A stretch of 17,709 nucleotides of DNA from Desulfobulbaceae bacterium (GCA_024763115.1 JANTGB010000010.1:1-17709); one strand, 5' to 3'. Counted from the stretch's first letter, positions 7,195 through 15,264 are shown. The notes: generated by a model from the sequence alone, not told the origin. Numbers and translations: made by a program.

Positions 7195-7611
7195 ATGTAT
7201 TTACTTGACACCAACGTTATATCTGAATTACGTAAGGCAAAAACCGCAAAAATAGATAAAAATGTAGAGAAATGGGCAAAAAGAATCTCTTCTTCATCTT
7301 TGTTTTTATCGTCCATTACAATTTTGGAGCTGGAGTTGGGTATACTGCTAAAAGAAAGAAAGGATACTGTACAGGGAGGTATGCTCAGGGAATGGCTCAA
7401 TGATTATGTCCTGCCTGTATTTTCAGAACGAATATTGATGGTTGACACAGCTGTAGCCAGACGTTGCGCTGCTTTACATGTGCCCGACCCCCGTCCCCGG
7501 CGGGATTCGCTTATCGCCGCCACAGCGCTTGTCCATGGAATGGTGGTTGTAACTCGAAATGTACGCGATTTTAAATATGCTGAGGTAAAATTACTTAATC
7601 CATGGGAGTGA
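7195..7611 (+). CDS. vapC: VapC/FitB-type PIN-domain ribonuclease toxin
   Basis: PIN-domain endoribonuclease toxin, 138 residues. The Mg2+-binding acidic set is present: D5 in YLLDTNVISEL, E45 in TILELELGI, D104 in RRDSLIAATAL and D125 in TRNVRDF, where N122 also fits the usual TRN pattern. Proteins of this subgroup paired with Phd-like antitoxins cut tRNA or other structured RNA; the target here is unknown. It begins directly after the antitoxin stop and has no separate ribosome binding site. gdhA starts 71 bases downstream with no terminator in between, so read-through from the toxin-antitoxin promoter into gdhA is possible. Confidence 0.93.
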   Translation: MYLLDTNVISELRKAKTAKIDKNVEKWAKRISSSSLFLSSITILELELGILLKERKDTVQGGMLREWLNDYVLPVFSERILMVDTAVARRCAALHVPDPRPRRDSLIAATALVHGMVVVTRNVRDFKYAEVKLLNPWE

Positions 7612-7625
7612 AAATAGCTGTCAAA

Positions 7626-7667
7626 CCTCTATCCTCTGACTTCTGTCCCCTGACTTCCGTCTTCTGA
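7626..7667. repeat. Heptanucleotide tandem array (6 x 7 bases) before gdhA
   Basis: Six 7-base units of the CYTCTGW type (CCTCTAT, CCTCTGA, CTTCTGT, CCCCTGA, CTTCCGT, CTTCTGA) fill most of the gap between vapC and gdhA. They are the same family as 1177-1239 but more diverged. Here a good AAGGAG still separates the array from the start codon. Confidence 0.8.
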
Positions 7668-7682
7668 ATCAAGGAGCCTACC

Positions 7683-9032
7683 ATGACCGATATTCTCGAA
7701 CTGATAAAAAATAAAGATCCACAGCAACATGAATTTCATCAGGCGGTAGATGAGGTGCTGGCCTCTGTCAGGCCGGTGCTTGACCGTAACCCTCAATATC
7801 GCCAGGAGGCGGTGCTGGCCCGGATAACCGAACCGGAACGGGTAGTTATGTTCCGGGTGGTCTGGATGGACGATCAGGAACAGGTCCAGGTCAATCGCGG
7901 TTTCCGGGTGGAGATGAACAGCGCTATCGGCCCTTACAAGGGCGGGTTGCGCTTCCACCCTTCGGTAAACCTGGGCATTATTAAATTTCTCGCCTTTGAA
8001 CAGGTTTTCAAGAATTCTCTCACCACTCTGGCCATGGGCGGCGGCAAGGGCGGCAGCGATTTTAATCCCAAGGGTAAATCCGATAATGAAGTTATGCGCT
8101 TCTGTCAGAGTTTCATGACCGAGTTAAGCCGCCATATCGGCCCTGATACCGATATTCCGGCTGGTGACATTGGGGTAGGGGCCCGGGAAATCGGCTATCT
8201 GTTCGGCCAGTACAAACGGTTGCGCAATGAGTTTACCGGGGTGCTGACCGGGAAAAGTCTAAACTGGGGCGGCAGCCTGATTCGGCCTGAGGCCACTGGT
8301 TACGGCAGTGTCTATTTTGCCGCTGAAATGCTGGGGGCAAATAATGACACCCTGGAAGGTAAGACCTGCCTGGTCTCAGGCTCCGGAAATGTGGCTCAAT
8401 ATACTGTTGAAAAAATTCTGGATCTGGGCGGCAGGGTTATTACCCTCTCCGATTCATCCGGTTACATTTATGATGAAGAGGGTCTTGACCGCGACAAACT
8501 GGCCTGGATCATGGAATTGAAAAATATCAGGCGGGGACGGATTAAAGAGTATGTGGACGAATATCCCCAGGCCGTCTATACCCCGGTTGATCCGGGCCTG
8601 GACTACAATCCTCTCTGGAATCACAAGGCTGACTGCGCCTTTCCCAGCGCCACCCAGAATGAGATAAATGAAAAGGACGGGCAGCATCTGCTTGACAACG
8701 GGGTACGGCTGGTCTGCGAGGGGGCCAATATGCCCACTGTGCCGGCCGCAATTGATCTTTTTGTTGACAACAAACTGCTTTACGCGCCGGGCAAGGCGGC
8801 TAATGCCGGTGGAGTAGCGGTTTCCGGCCTGGAAATGGCCCAGAACAGCATGCGGCTCAGCTGGCCCCGGGAAGAGGTTGACGGCCGCCTGAAACATATT
8901 ATGAAATCAATTCACCGTACCTGTCTTGACGCCTCGGCGGAATATGGGCACCAGGGTAATTATATGGCCGGTGCCAATATTGCGGGCTTTGTCAAGGTGG
9001 TTAATGCCATGCTCGATCAAGGGCTGGTCTGA
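7683..9032 (+). CDS. gdhA: NADP-type glutamate dehydrogenase
   Basis: Catalyses reductive amination of 2-oxoglutarate with ammonium to glutamate, in the cytoplasm as a hexamer. The 449 residues are the standard length of the bacterial short-chain hexameric class. Substrate and catalytic lysines are visible at K86 (GPYKGGLRFHP), K110 (FKNSLTT) and K122 (GGGKGGSDFNPKGKS), with D162 in PAGDIGVGAREIG; their spacing equals that of the clostridial enzyme. The dinucleotide fold is VSGSGNVAQYTVEK at 231-244, with LSDSSG after the second strand, as in NADP-specific enzymes such as E. coli GdhA. ATG 7683 follows AAGGAG. Its substrate is the product of the Kor reaction encoded upstream, so the two likely serve one carbon/nitrogen node. 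It converges on gspG with 18 bases between stops. Confidence 0.96.
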   Translation: MTDILELIKNKDPQQHEFHQAVDEVLASVRPVLDRNPQYRQEAVLARITEPERVVMFRVVWMDDQEQVQVNRGFRVEMNSAIGPYKGGLRFHPSVNLGIIKFLAFEQVFKNSLTTLAMGGGKGGSDFNPKGKSDNEVMRFCQSFMTELSRHIGPDTDIPAGDIGVGAREIGYLFGQYKRLRNEFTGVLTGKSLNWGGSLIRPEATGYGSVYFAAEMLGANNDTLEGKTCLVSGSGNVAQYTVEKILDLGGRVITLSDSSGYIYDEEGLDRDKLAWIMELKNIRRGRIKEYVDEYPQAVYTPVDPGLDYNPLWNHKADCAFPSATQNEINEKDGQHLLDNGVRLVCEGANMPTVPAAIDLFVDNKLLYAPGKAANAGGVAVSGLEMAQNSMRLSWPREEVDGRLKHIMKSIHRTCLDASAEYGHQGNYMAGANIAGFVKVVNAMLDQGLV

Positions 9033-9050
9033 TTCAAAAAGGCCGGGACA

Positions 9051-9494
9051 TTACTGCCAGCTGCCGACGTCGGCATCTTCCTTTTCCCCTCCGGGTTGGT
9101 TATCATTGCCATAGGAATAAATTTCCACCTCACTGTCATGTTCACCGGGATTCCGGTAGTGATACGGATTTCCCCAGGGATCTTCAGGCAGTCCCTTGGC
9201 CAGATACGGGCCATCCCATTTTTCATCGCCGGGGTTTACCACCAAGGCCTCAAGACCTTCCTGCCGGGAAGGATAATGGCCTACATCCAGGCGGTAGGAA
9301 TCAAGGGCCGTCATCAGCATTTCAATCTGGGTTTTAGCGGTTTTCTGCTTGGCTGTGCCCAGTTTTTTGAACATTGCCGGGCCGACCAGCGAGGCCAGCA
9401 GACCGAGAATTACCATGACAATCATTAACTCAATCAGCGAAAATCCCTGCTGACCGACTTTAATTACCAATAATTTCTGCATAAATTTTTTCAT
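9051..9494 (-). CDS. gspG: Type II secretion major pseudopilin GspG
   Basis: Type IV pilin-like protein assembled into the periplasmic pseudopilus of type II secretion. A 17-residue positively charged leader ends in GQQG, cleaved before FSLIELM by prepilin peptidase, with the required Glu at +5 (E22); a hydrophobic helix follows (IVMVILGLLASLVGPAMF). The globular part has the GspG signatures YPSRQEGLEALV, WDGPYL, DPWGNPYHYR and the calcium-binding C-terminus (SYGNDNQPGGEKEDADVGSW). Start chosen at ATG 9494; the GTG at 9506 would overlap mltG and lies in the repeat array. One base separates the mltG stop from this ATG. No other gsp gene is in the window, so it is an isolated pseudopilin in a lon-mltG transcript. 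Confidence 0.93.
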   Translation of the reverse strand: MKKFMQKLLVIKVGQQGFSLIELMIVMVILGLLASLVGPAMFKKLGTAKQKTAKTQIEMLMTALDSYRLDVGHYPSRQEGLEALVVNPGDEKWDGPYLAKGLPEDPWGNPYHYRNPGEHDSEVEIYSYGNDNQPGGEKEDADVGSWQ

Positions 9495-9495
9495 T

Positions 9496-10581
9496 TCAGT
9501 TTCCACCTTCTATCTTCTGTCTTCTGGTTTCTGTCTTCTGAAATCGGTACACCGCCCGATTATGTTCCGTTAAATTTTTTGAAAAATAGTGACTGCCGTC
9601 ATTGCGGGAAACAAAATAGAGATAATTTTCATCAGCCGGATGCAACACTGCGGCCAGGGCATCACGACCGGGATTACAGATAGGGCCTTTCGGCAATCCT
9701 TTTTGCCGATAAGTATTGTAGGGGGTAAGCTTTCGCAGATCCTTTCCGGTCAGGTTACCGTCAAATCTCTTCAGGCCGTAAATCACCGTGGGATCAGCCT
9801 GAAGATACATCCCCTTTTGCAGACGGTTCAAAAAAACAGCGGCAATGAGCGGGCGTTCCTCAGCCATCCCGGTTTCCTTTTCTACAATTGAAGCCAGGAT
9901 AACCACCTGTTTTCTGGTCAATGAAGGCGGCTCAGGCAAAGCTTTAAGCAATTCATTATAAACCTGGTCAAAACGAGTTATCATCATTTTGATAACAGCT
10001 TCTTCATTCTGACTGCGGACAAAATGATAGGTGTCGGGAAACAGATATCCTTCAAGACTGTCTGCCTGTATACCGGTTTTCATTATGAAATTCCGATCAG
10101 TTACCAGATCCAGAAAACGGCTGTGATCAAGATGACATTTTTTCGCCAAAATATCACTAATCTGATATATATTTAATCCTTCCGGAATTGTAACGGGATG
10201 CAGAACAACATCTCCTGCGGCAAGTTTAACCAAAACCTGTTGCGGAGTTATCGGGCCGCAAAAAAAATATTCTCCCGCTTGCAGCCGCTGATCCACCCCC
10301 ATCCTGCGAGCCAGCAGAGCAAACCTGATGTCCGGCCTGACTATTTCTCTCTCAACCAGCAGTTGTTGAATCAGATCCATGTTACTGCCGGGAGGAATTA
10401 TAATTTCCGTCTTTTGTCCGACAACAAGCGGGCCTGCGTCATCAGCATAGCTCCAGAACCAGAAATAAGCTCCCAGAAAAACAATGACCTGAACACCAAG
10501 GGCATAAATTATCCACCAAAGCCACTTAAGCTTCTTTTTCGGCGGATTATCCCCTGCCGGCAGCTCTAAATCTTCCGCCAT
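9496..10581 (-). CDS. mltG: Endolytic murein transglycosylase MltG
   Basis: Inner-membrane lytic transglycosylase that cuts nascent glycan strands and so sets peptidoglycan chain length. Of 361 residues, about 20-46 form one membrane segment (WLWWIIYALGVQVIVFLGAY); a LysM-like region follows (IIPPGSNMDLIQQLL...), and the YceG catalytic domain has LEGYLFPDTY (176-185), catalytic E234 in SIVEKETG, LQADPTVIYGL (260-270), YNTYRQKGLPKGPICNPG (288-305) and FVSRNDGSHYFSK. The start lies four bases after the lon stop, with its ribosome site inside lon. The final ~13 residues after RFQ are encoded by a heptanucleotide repeat and are probably an acquired tail beyond the family's usual end (HNRAVY). Confidence 0.95.
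   Translation of the reverse strand: MAEDLELPAGDNPPKKKLKWLWWIIYALGVQVIVFLGAYFWFWSYADDAGPLVVGQKTEIIIPPGSNMDLIQQLLVEREIVRPDIRFALLARRMGVDQRLQAGEYFFCGPITPQQVLVKLAAGDVVLHPVTIPEGLNIYQISDILAKKCHLDHSRFLDLVTDRNFIMKTGIQADSLEGYLFPDTYHFVRSQNEEAVIKMMITRFDQVYNELLKALPEPPSLTRKQVVILASIVEKETGMAEERPLIAAVFLNRLQKGMYLQADPTVIYGLKRFDGNLTGKDLRKLTPYNTYRQKGLPKGPICNPGRDALAAVLHPADENYLYFVSRNDGSHYFSKNLTEHNRAVYRFQKTETRRQKIEGGN
9506..9540. repeat. Heptanucleotide tandem array (5 x 7 bases) inside the mltG 3' end
   Basis: On the plus strand: CCTTCTA, TCTTCTG, TCTTCTG, GTTTCTG, TCTTCTG. It lies within the mltG reading frame, where it encodes the tail KTETRRQKIEGG, and just upstream of the gspG start. Unit sequence matches the array at 1177-1239. 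Confidence 0.85.
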
Positions 10582-10584
10582 GAC

Positions 10585-12957
10585 TTACGAGACAAACACC
10601 TTTGCCAGAACCTGATCAACATTTTTGACTGGAACAAACTTGATCTGATCCCGTAATTTTTTAGGAATTTCCCCTAAATCCTTCCGATTATGCTCAGGTA
10701 TAATAACGGTTTTAATGTTGGCCCGCAAAGCGGCAAGGGCCTTTTCCTTCAGCCCGCCAATGGGCAGCACCCGGCCCCGCAGGGTAACCTCACCTGTCAT
10801 GGCAATATCCGGCCTTACCTTTTTCCCTGAAAGGGCCGAAAACAAAGCGGTTACTATGGTAACCCCGGCAGAAGGCCCATCCTTGGGAATCGCCCCGGCC
10901 GGCACATGAATATGGACATCAACCTCATCAAAATAGTTCTCATCCAGGTCCAGCTTATGAAGCCGGGAACGGCAGACAGTTAAAGCTGCCTGGCCTGATT
11001 CCTTCATAACATCACCCAGCTGGCCGGTCATGGTGAGTCCGCCCTTGCCCTTTAAAAGCGACACTTCAACATAAAGAATTTCCCCTCCTACCTCGGTCCA
11101 GGCCAGGCCCGTAGCCAGACCGGGCTGATCAATGGTGTCAAGATCGGCATCGGGAAGCTGCTTGGGCGGCCCAAGATATTTGCTCAGAGTCCGGCTGGAA
11201 ATGGAATAAGGGCCCCGACCTCCTTCAGCAATTTTCCGGGCAACCTTGCGGCATATTGTCCCAATCTCCCGCTCAAGATTTCGCAGTCCCGCTTCTCTGG
11301 TATAATGAGTAACCATCAGGCTTACAGTCTCGTCCGAAATTTTCAGATTTTTTTCCTGAATCCCGTTTTCCTTGATCTGCCGTGGCAGGAGATAGCGACG
11401 GGCAATAGCCACTTTTTCTTCCAGCATATAACCCGAAAGCTGAATAACTTCCATCCGGTCAAGCAGGGGCGAAGGTATAGTGTCCTGCATATTTGCCGTA
11501 GTAATAAACATTACCCTGGACAAGTCATAGGGCTGATTAAGGTAATGATCCGAAAATTCAAAATTCTGCTCAGGATCAAGCACCTCAAGCAGGGCTGAAG
11601 ATGGATCACCCCGATAATCGGAACCTACCTTGTCAATTTCGTCCATCATAAAGACCGGATTATTGGATTTAACTGTTTTCAACCCCTGAATAATTCGGCC
11701 GGGCATGGCGCCGATATAGGTACGGCGATGACCGCGAATTTCAGCCTCGTCCCGCATGCCCCCCAGGGACATGCGATAAAATTTACGCCCTATGGCCCGG
11801 GCGATTGACTGTCCGAGCGAAGTTTTGCCAACCCCCGGAGGACCTACAAAGCAAAGAATCGGCCCCTTGGAGGATTTGTTTAATTTACGAACAGCCAGGT
11901 ATTCAAGGATCCTTTCCTTGACCTTATCAAGGCCGTAATGGTCGGCATCCAACACCTTCCCGGCCTCCTTCAAATCGAGCTTGTCAGTGGTGCCTTTACG
12001 CCAGGGTATATCAATAATCCACTCCAGATAAGTACGGATAATAGATGCTTCTGAGGAGTCGGGATGCATCATGTCCAGCCTTTTCAACTGCTTAAGGCTT
12101 TCATCCCTGACCTTGGCCGGCATCCGCATCTTGGTCAGTTTTTCCCGCAGTTCATCAATTTCCTGAGTTTTATCATCAATATCACCCAGCTCTTTTTTCA
12201 AGGCCTGCAACTGTTCCCGGAGAAAATATTCCCGCTGAGTCCGCCCCATTTCCTCTTTGGCTTCAGACTGGATTTTAGCCTGCATGGTGGAAACTTCCAG
12301 CTCCTTATGGAGAAAATCAGCGACAAGTTTGAGCCGATCAACTGAATTAACTGTTTCCAGAACCGATTGCGATTCTTCAGTTTTCAGGCGCAGGTTTGAG
12401 ACCACCAGATCAGCCAGACGGCCGGGATCGTCAATGTCATTTAGAATTATCATTAATTCTGATGACATAATACCCTTTAACGACAGAATTCTTTCCGTGT
12501 GCTCCCGCACGGTTCGCATCAATGCCTCAACTTCAACAGGGTCGCCCTCCCCCATTTCTTCCTCAATGATTGCAATTCGGGTTACAAAAAAAGGCTCATG
12601 CTGAACAATTTCTTCTATCCTGGCCTTCTGCATGGCCTGAACCAGCACCTTCAGCCGGCCATCAGGCAGCTTGAGAGTACGCATAATCATACAGACCATG
12701 CCCACCTTGTATACATCATCCGGGCCGGGATCATCAATTGCCGACTCCTTCTGGGTTACCAGCATAATGAGCTTTTCCTTGGCCAGGGCCTCCTCAATAG
12801 CCTCTACTGATGCGGAGCGTCCGACAAAAAGAGGAATAATCATATAATTAAAAACAACCACATCCCGTACTGCCATCATGGGCAGAACTTCTGGAATGTT
12901 TTTTTCTTCTATTTCGGAAAAACCACCCAATTCCTGGGTTAAGGAATCACTATCCAC
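10585..12957 (-). CDS. lon: ATP-dependent protease Lon
   Basis: Cytoplasmic hexameric AAA+ protease that degrades misfolded and regulatory proteins, among them toxin-antitoxin antitoxins. The 790 residues have the standard order: N-terminal substrate-binding domain (about 20-215), helical linker with YFLREQLQALKKELG (244-258), AAA+ module with Walker A GPPGVGKT (372-379) and Walker B FMMDEID (436-442), and protease domain with the Ser-Lys dyad S696 in PKDGPSAG and K739 in GGLKEKALAA; the 43-residue spacing equals that of E. coli S679/K722. The start is GTG 12957, four bases after GGAGG. It heads a lon-mltG-gspG transcript. A palindromic repeat lies 33 bases upstream, inside the probable leader. 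Confidence 0.97.
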   Translation of the reverse strand: MDSDSLTQELGGFSEIEEKNIPEVLPMMAVRDVVVFNYMIIPLFVGRSASVEAIEEALAKEKLIMLVTQKESAIDDPGPDDVYKVGMVCMIMRTLKLPDGRLKVLVQAMQKARIEEIVQHEPFFVTRIAIIEEEMGEGDPVEVEALMRTVREHTERILSLKGIMSSELMIILNDIDDPGRLADLVVSNLRLKTEESQSVLETVNSVDRLKLVADFLHKELEVSTMQAKIQSEAKEEMGRTQREYFLREQLQALKKELGDIDDKTQEIDELREKLTKMRMPAKVRDESLKQLKRLDMMHPDSSEASIIRTYLEWIIDIPWRKGTTDKLDLKEAGKVLDADHYGLDKVKERILEYLAVRKLNKSSKGPILCFVGPPGVGKTSLGQSIARAIGRKFYRMSLGGMRDEAEIRGHRRTYIGAMPGRIIQGLKTVKSNNPVFMMDEIDKVGSDYRGDPSSALLEVLDPEQNFEFSDHYLNQPYDLSRVMFITTANMQDTIPSPLLDRMEVIQLSGYMLEEKVAIARRYLLPRQIKENGIQEKNLKISDETVSLMVTHYTREAGLRNLEREIGTICRKVARKIAEGGRGPYSISSRTLSKYLGPPKQLPDADLDTIDQPGLATGLAWTEVGGEILYVEVSLLKGKGGLTMTGQLGDVMKESGQAALTVCRSRLHKLDLDENYFDEVDVHIHVPAGAIPKDGPSAGVTIVTALFSALSGKKVRPDIAMTGEVTLRGRVLPIGGLKEKALAALRANIKTVIIPEHNRKDLGEIPKKLRDQIKFVPVKNVDQVLAKVFVS

Positions 12958-12989
12958 GTTGCCTCCGTGTATATTTTTAAAAATTTATC

Positions 12990-13098
12990 GTAACTGTTCA
13001 GCCGCACTTCATCTACACGCGATAAGTCTGTCTTACATAGCATTAGTATGCTGCGGCCGGCCTTAACACGCTCAGCTAAAGCATATCAGATCAGTTAC
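12990..13098. repeat. Palindromic repeat element, copy 1 (degenerate), upstream of lon
   Basis: Bounded by the perfect inverted termini GTAACTG and CAGTTAC. The 53-base core 13018-13070 is homologous to cores at 15184 and 17643. The arm change GATCAG to GATAAG is matched by CTGAT to CTTAA on the other arm, and the central stem is AGCAT/ATGCT around TAGT. The rest of the copy has decayed. Confidence 0.75.
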
Positions 13099-13126
13099 AG
13101 GATAAGTACCTTTAAATTTAAGTCAA
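13099..13126 (-). promoter_or_regulatory. Candidate lon promoter
   Basis: On the minus strand, TTGACT (13126-13121) and TATCCT (13104-13099) are 16 bases apart, fair for a sigma-70-type promoter. A transcript from here would carry the whole palindromic repeat at 12990-13098 in the lon leader. No clear heat-shock promoter is seen. Confidence 0.35.
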
Positions 13127-13366
13127 GATAAGCCTGAAAATAGTATTTCTTTTGTTAATTTTACAAAATAATTCTTGAACAAAAACAAAAATTACCACAT
13201 ATTACATATACAATCTAACTGACTGCCGATGACTGACTGCTCACTGCCCTGTTATATCCAGCTTCTCCCAAAAAAGTGATGGTACCTTGCAAATTGTAGT
13301 CGGCCGGCTGGTGTGGGAGACGTTACTATTATATATCTTAACCAGCAAATAAAACAGGAAAAATCA

Positions 13367-14164
13367 ATGTTGACCCCAGAAGTTTTTTTGGATTATTCTT
13401 CCTTTGAGCACCGGGAGTTACTGAAAAACGGCAAATATGTCTGGGACAGCCTGAAAAATCTGCAGGAATATATGGCAGACCAAAACTACAATAATTTTAC
13501 CGGGCTGCCGGATAATAATGAACCTTTAAGCAAAACAGTTGTCTACTATAACGACTCTCTGCTGCCGGCGGATGGATTAACTATTGAATTTGGTGACGCC
13601 ACCAGGGGGAACCTGAAGATTTACCGCCAAAATGAATTACTGGAAGGAGCAAGCGTTATTTCAGCCGGCGCCGTTATCCAGGGCAACCAGCTGCAACTGG
13701 GCCGTTCTGTTTTAATTGAACCGGGAGCGTTGATAAAAACCCCGGCCATTATCGGCGACAATACGGAAATCCGCCAGGGCGCGTATCTTCGAGGCTACTG
13801 CCTGGTAGGAAAACGTTGCGTTGTCGGTCATGTTACCGAGGTTAAACACGCCATTTTTCTAGATGATGCAAAGGCTGGACATTTTGCTTATCTCGGCGAC
13901 AGTATCCTGGGAAACCAGGTTAACCTGGGAGCAGGAACCAAGCTGGCTAATCTCCGTTTCACCAGTGGTGATGTCCAGGTAAGATGTGAAGGAAAATCTA
14001 TCTCAACCGGTCTGCGAAAACTCGGGGCTATTCTGGGCGACCAGGTGCAGACCGGTTGTAATTCCGTAACAAATCCCGGCACAATTATGGGACGTAAAGC
14101 AATCCTGATGCCCAATACAACCGCGCCGTCAGGATTGCATAAGGCAAGTTCACTTATTCGCTGA
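13367..14164 (+). CDS. GlmU-like hexapeptide-repeat acyltransferase
   Basis: A 265-residue protein with a left-handed beta-helix (about 95-250) built from hexapeptide turns such as GASVIS, GAVIQG, GRSVLI and GALIKT. The stretch HVTEVKHAIF...KAGHFAYLGD...NLGAGTKLAN aligns by eye with the acetyltransferase half of GlmU, including the catalytic-type histidine (H172 in AGHFAYLGD) and N195 in GAGTKLAN. The N-terminal uridyltransferase domain of GlmU is missing; residues 1-90 are instead a short alpha/beta leader. Probable role: acyl or acetyl transfer to a sugar or nucleotide-sugar in envelope synthesis. ATG 13367 follows AGGAA by six bases; an upstream in-frame ATG at 13313 lacks a site. Databases may label such proteins UDP-N-acetylglucosamine pyrophosphorylase, which the missing domain does not support. 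The prolyl isomerase gene follows after 41 bases. Confidence 0.75.
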   Translation: MLTPEVFLDYSSFEHRELLKNGKYVWDSLKNLQEYMADQNYNNFTGLPDNNEPLSKTVVYYNDSLLPADGLTIEFGDATRGNLKIYRQNELLEGASVISAGAVIQGNQLQLGRSVLIEPGALIKTPAIIGDNTEIRQGAYLRGYCLVGKRCVVGHVTEVKHAIFLDDAKAGHFAYLGDSILGNQVNLGAGTKLANLRFTSGDVQVRCEGKSISTGLRKLGAILGDQVQTGCNSVTNPGTIMGRKAILMPNTTAPSGLHKASSLIR

Positions 14165-14205
14165 TGGTTTTAAATTTAACAATTTTACTAAAAGGAAAAT
14201 CATTC

Positions 14206-15072
14206 ATGAAAAAATTAACCCTGATCGGATTTTTTATCTTTCTCTGTCTGCCGGTAAACTTGTGCCTGGGAGCTGATGAGGCAACATCAGACAAAGTCCT
14301 GGCCCAGGTAGGAGACAAAACATTCACCAACAGCCGGCTTGAGGCAATGGCCCAGACCCTGCCCCCGCAACTCCAGGCAATGCTGGCCGGTAATCCGCAA
14401 ATAAAAAAGGAACTTATTAACCGCTGGGTTGATATAACCATCCTGGTTATGGAAGCGGAAGCAATGGGACTTGATAAAGATAAAGAAATCCGCATGAAAC
14501 TTGATGATCTGCGCAGCCGTGTTCTGGTAGACGCTCTGATTGACAAACGAATCACCAGGGCAACGTCTATTCCGGAAGCCGAAATCAAGGCTTACTATGA
14601 CAGCCACCCAATGGAATTTGAAAAGGGTGAACAGATTAAGGCCCGGCATATCCTGATCAGAGTGGAACAAAACGCAGGCCCTGAAGCCGAGGCCAAGGCT
14701 AAAAAAACCATTGAGAAGCTGGCCGGGAAATTAAAAAACGGCGAATCATTTGCCACCCTGGCTAAGGATTATTCAGAAGATCCCGGTTCAAAAATCAATG
14801 GCGGAGATCTTGGTTTCTTTGGCCGGGGCCAGATGGTAAAAGAATTTGAAGAAGCTGCCTTTGCCACCAAGGTAAATGAAGTAAGTCCCCCGGTGCGTAC
14901 GGCTTTCGGTTATCATCTGATACAGGTAAATGAGAAAAAAGCCCCAGGCAAGGTTCCCTTTGAGGAAGTGAAGAAAAAAATCGAAACAACTATGCTTGCC
15001 GACAAAAATCGTACTGCCTTAAATGATCTGGTCGGCGAATTGAAAAAAAAATACAAGGTTAAAATATATTGA
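14206..15072 (+). CDS. Secreted parvulin-type peptidyl-prolyl isomerase (SurA/PrsA-like)
   Basis: Periplasmic chaperone/isomerase of 288 residues. A signal peptide is evident (KK, then hydrophobic LTLIGFFIFLCLPVNLCLG, probable cleavage before ADEA); the cysteine at 20 is not in a good lipobox. Residues 30-140 form a SurA-N-like helical chaperone region. The parvulin domain, about 144-240, shows IKARHILIRVE, FATLAKDYSEDPGSKINGGD, LGFFGRGQMVKEFEEAAF and FGYHLIQV. The C-terminus is a charged helix ending KKKYKVKIY. ATG 14206 follows AAGGAAAA and starts a proper signal peptide, unlike the upstream start at 14164. It likely assists folding of exported or outer-membrane proteins. Probably in an operon with the preceding hexapeptide gene. 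Confidence 0.9.
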   Translation: MKKLTLIGFFIFLCLPVNLCLGADEATSDKVLAQVGDKTFTNSRLEAMAQTLPPQLQAMLAGNPQIKKELINRWVDITILVMEAEAMGLDKDKEIRMKLDDLRSRVLVDALIDKRITRATSIPEAEIKAYYDSHPMEFEKGEQIKARHILIRVEQNAGPEAEAKAKKTIEKLAGKLKNGESFATLAKDYSEDPGSKINGGDLGFFGRGQMVKEFEEAAFATKVNEVSPPVRTAFGYHLIQVNEKKAPGKVPFEEVKKKIETTMLADKNRTALNDLVGELKKKYKVKIY

Positions 15073-15114
15073 GACAGACCTCAGGGTTAACTCAGGGCTC
15101 ACTCAAAAACAAAT

Positions 15115-15264
15115 GTAACTGGTCACAGGGCACCGCATATTCGGAGTCGAAGTTTATGCCCTGTTCTTAAGGGTGCTTACCTGCGCGATCAGCCTGTCTT
15201 GCATAGCACCAGTATGCTGCGCCAGTCTGATCACGGAAATCTCCGGCACCCTGCAACCAGTTAC
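15115..15264. repeat. Palindromic repeat element, copy 2 (most complete)
   Basis: 150 bases with 21-base inverted ends (15115-15135 and 15244-15264) agreeing except at a few positions, termini GTAACTGG and CCAGTTAC. The 52-base core 15184-15235 is itself a hairpin: CGCGATCAG/CTGATCACG outer arms and GCATA/TATGC inner stem. Compared with copy 4 it has about 41 extra bases between the left end and core. It starts 43 bases after the prolyl isomerase stop. Confidence 0.85.

Larger units (their letters stand above)
12958..13366. other. Divergent intergenic region between lon and the hexapeptide gene
   Basis: Holds the lon ribosome site, the repeat copy at 12990-13098, the candidate lon promoter, an AT-rich stretch (13110-13215), and a short tandem-like run of GACTGAC/CACTGCC words at 13218-13249. 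The ribosome site AGGAA at 13356-13360 serves the plus-strand gene. I see no small gene or clear plus-strand promoter. Confidence 0.6.

Noticed and set aside
9062..9075. Perfect palindrome TGCCGACGTCGGCA as a gdhA terminator
   Set aside because: Stem of five pairs when a loop is allowed and no T-run follows; it also lies in gspG coding sequence.
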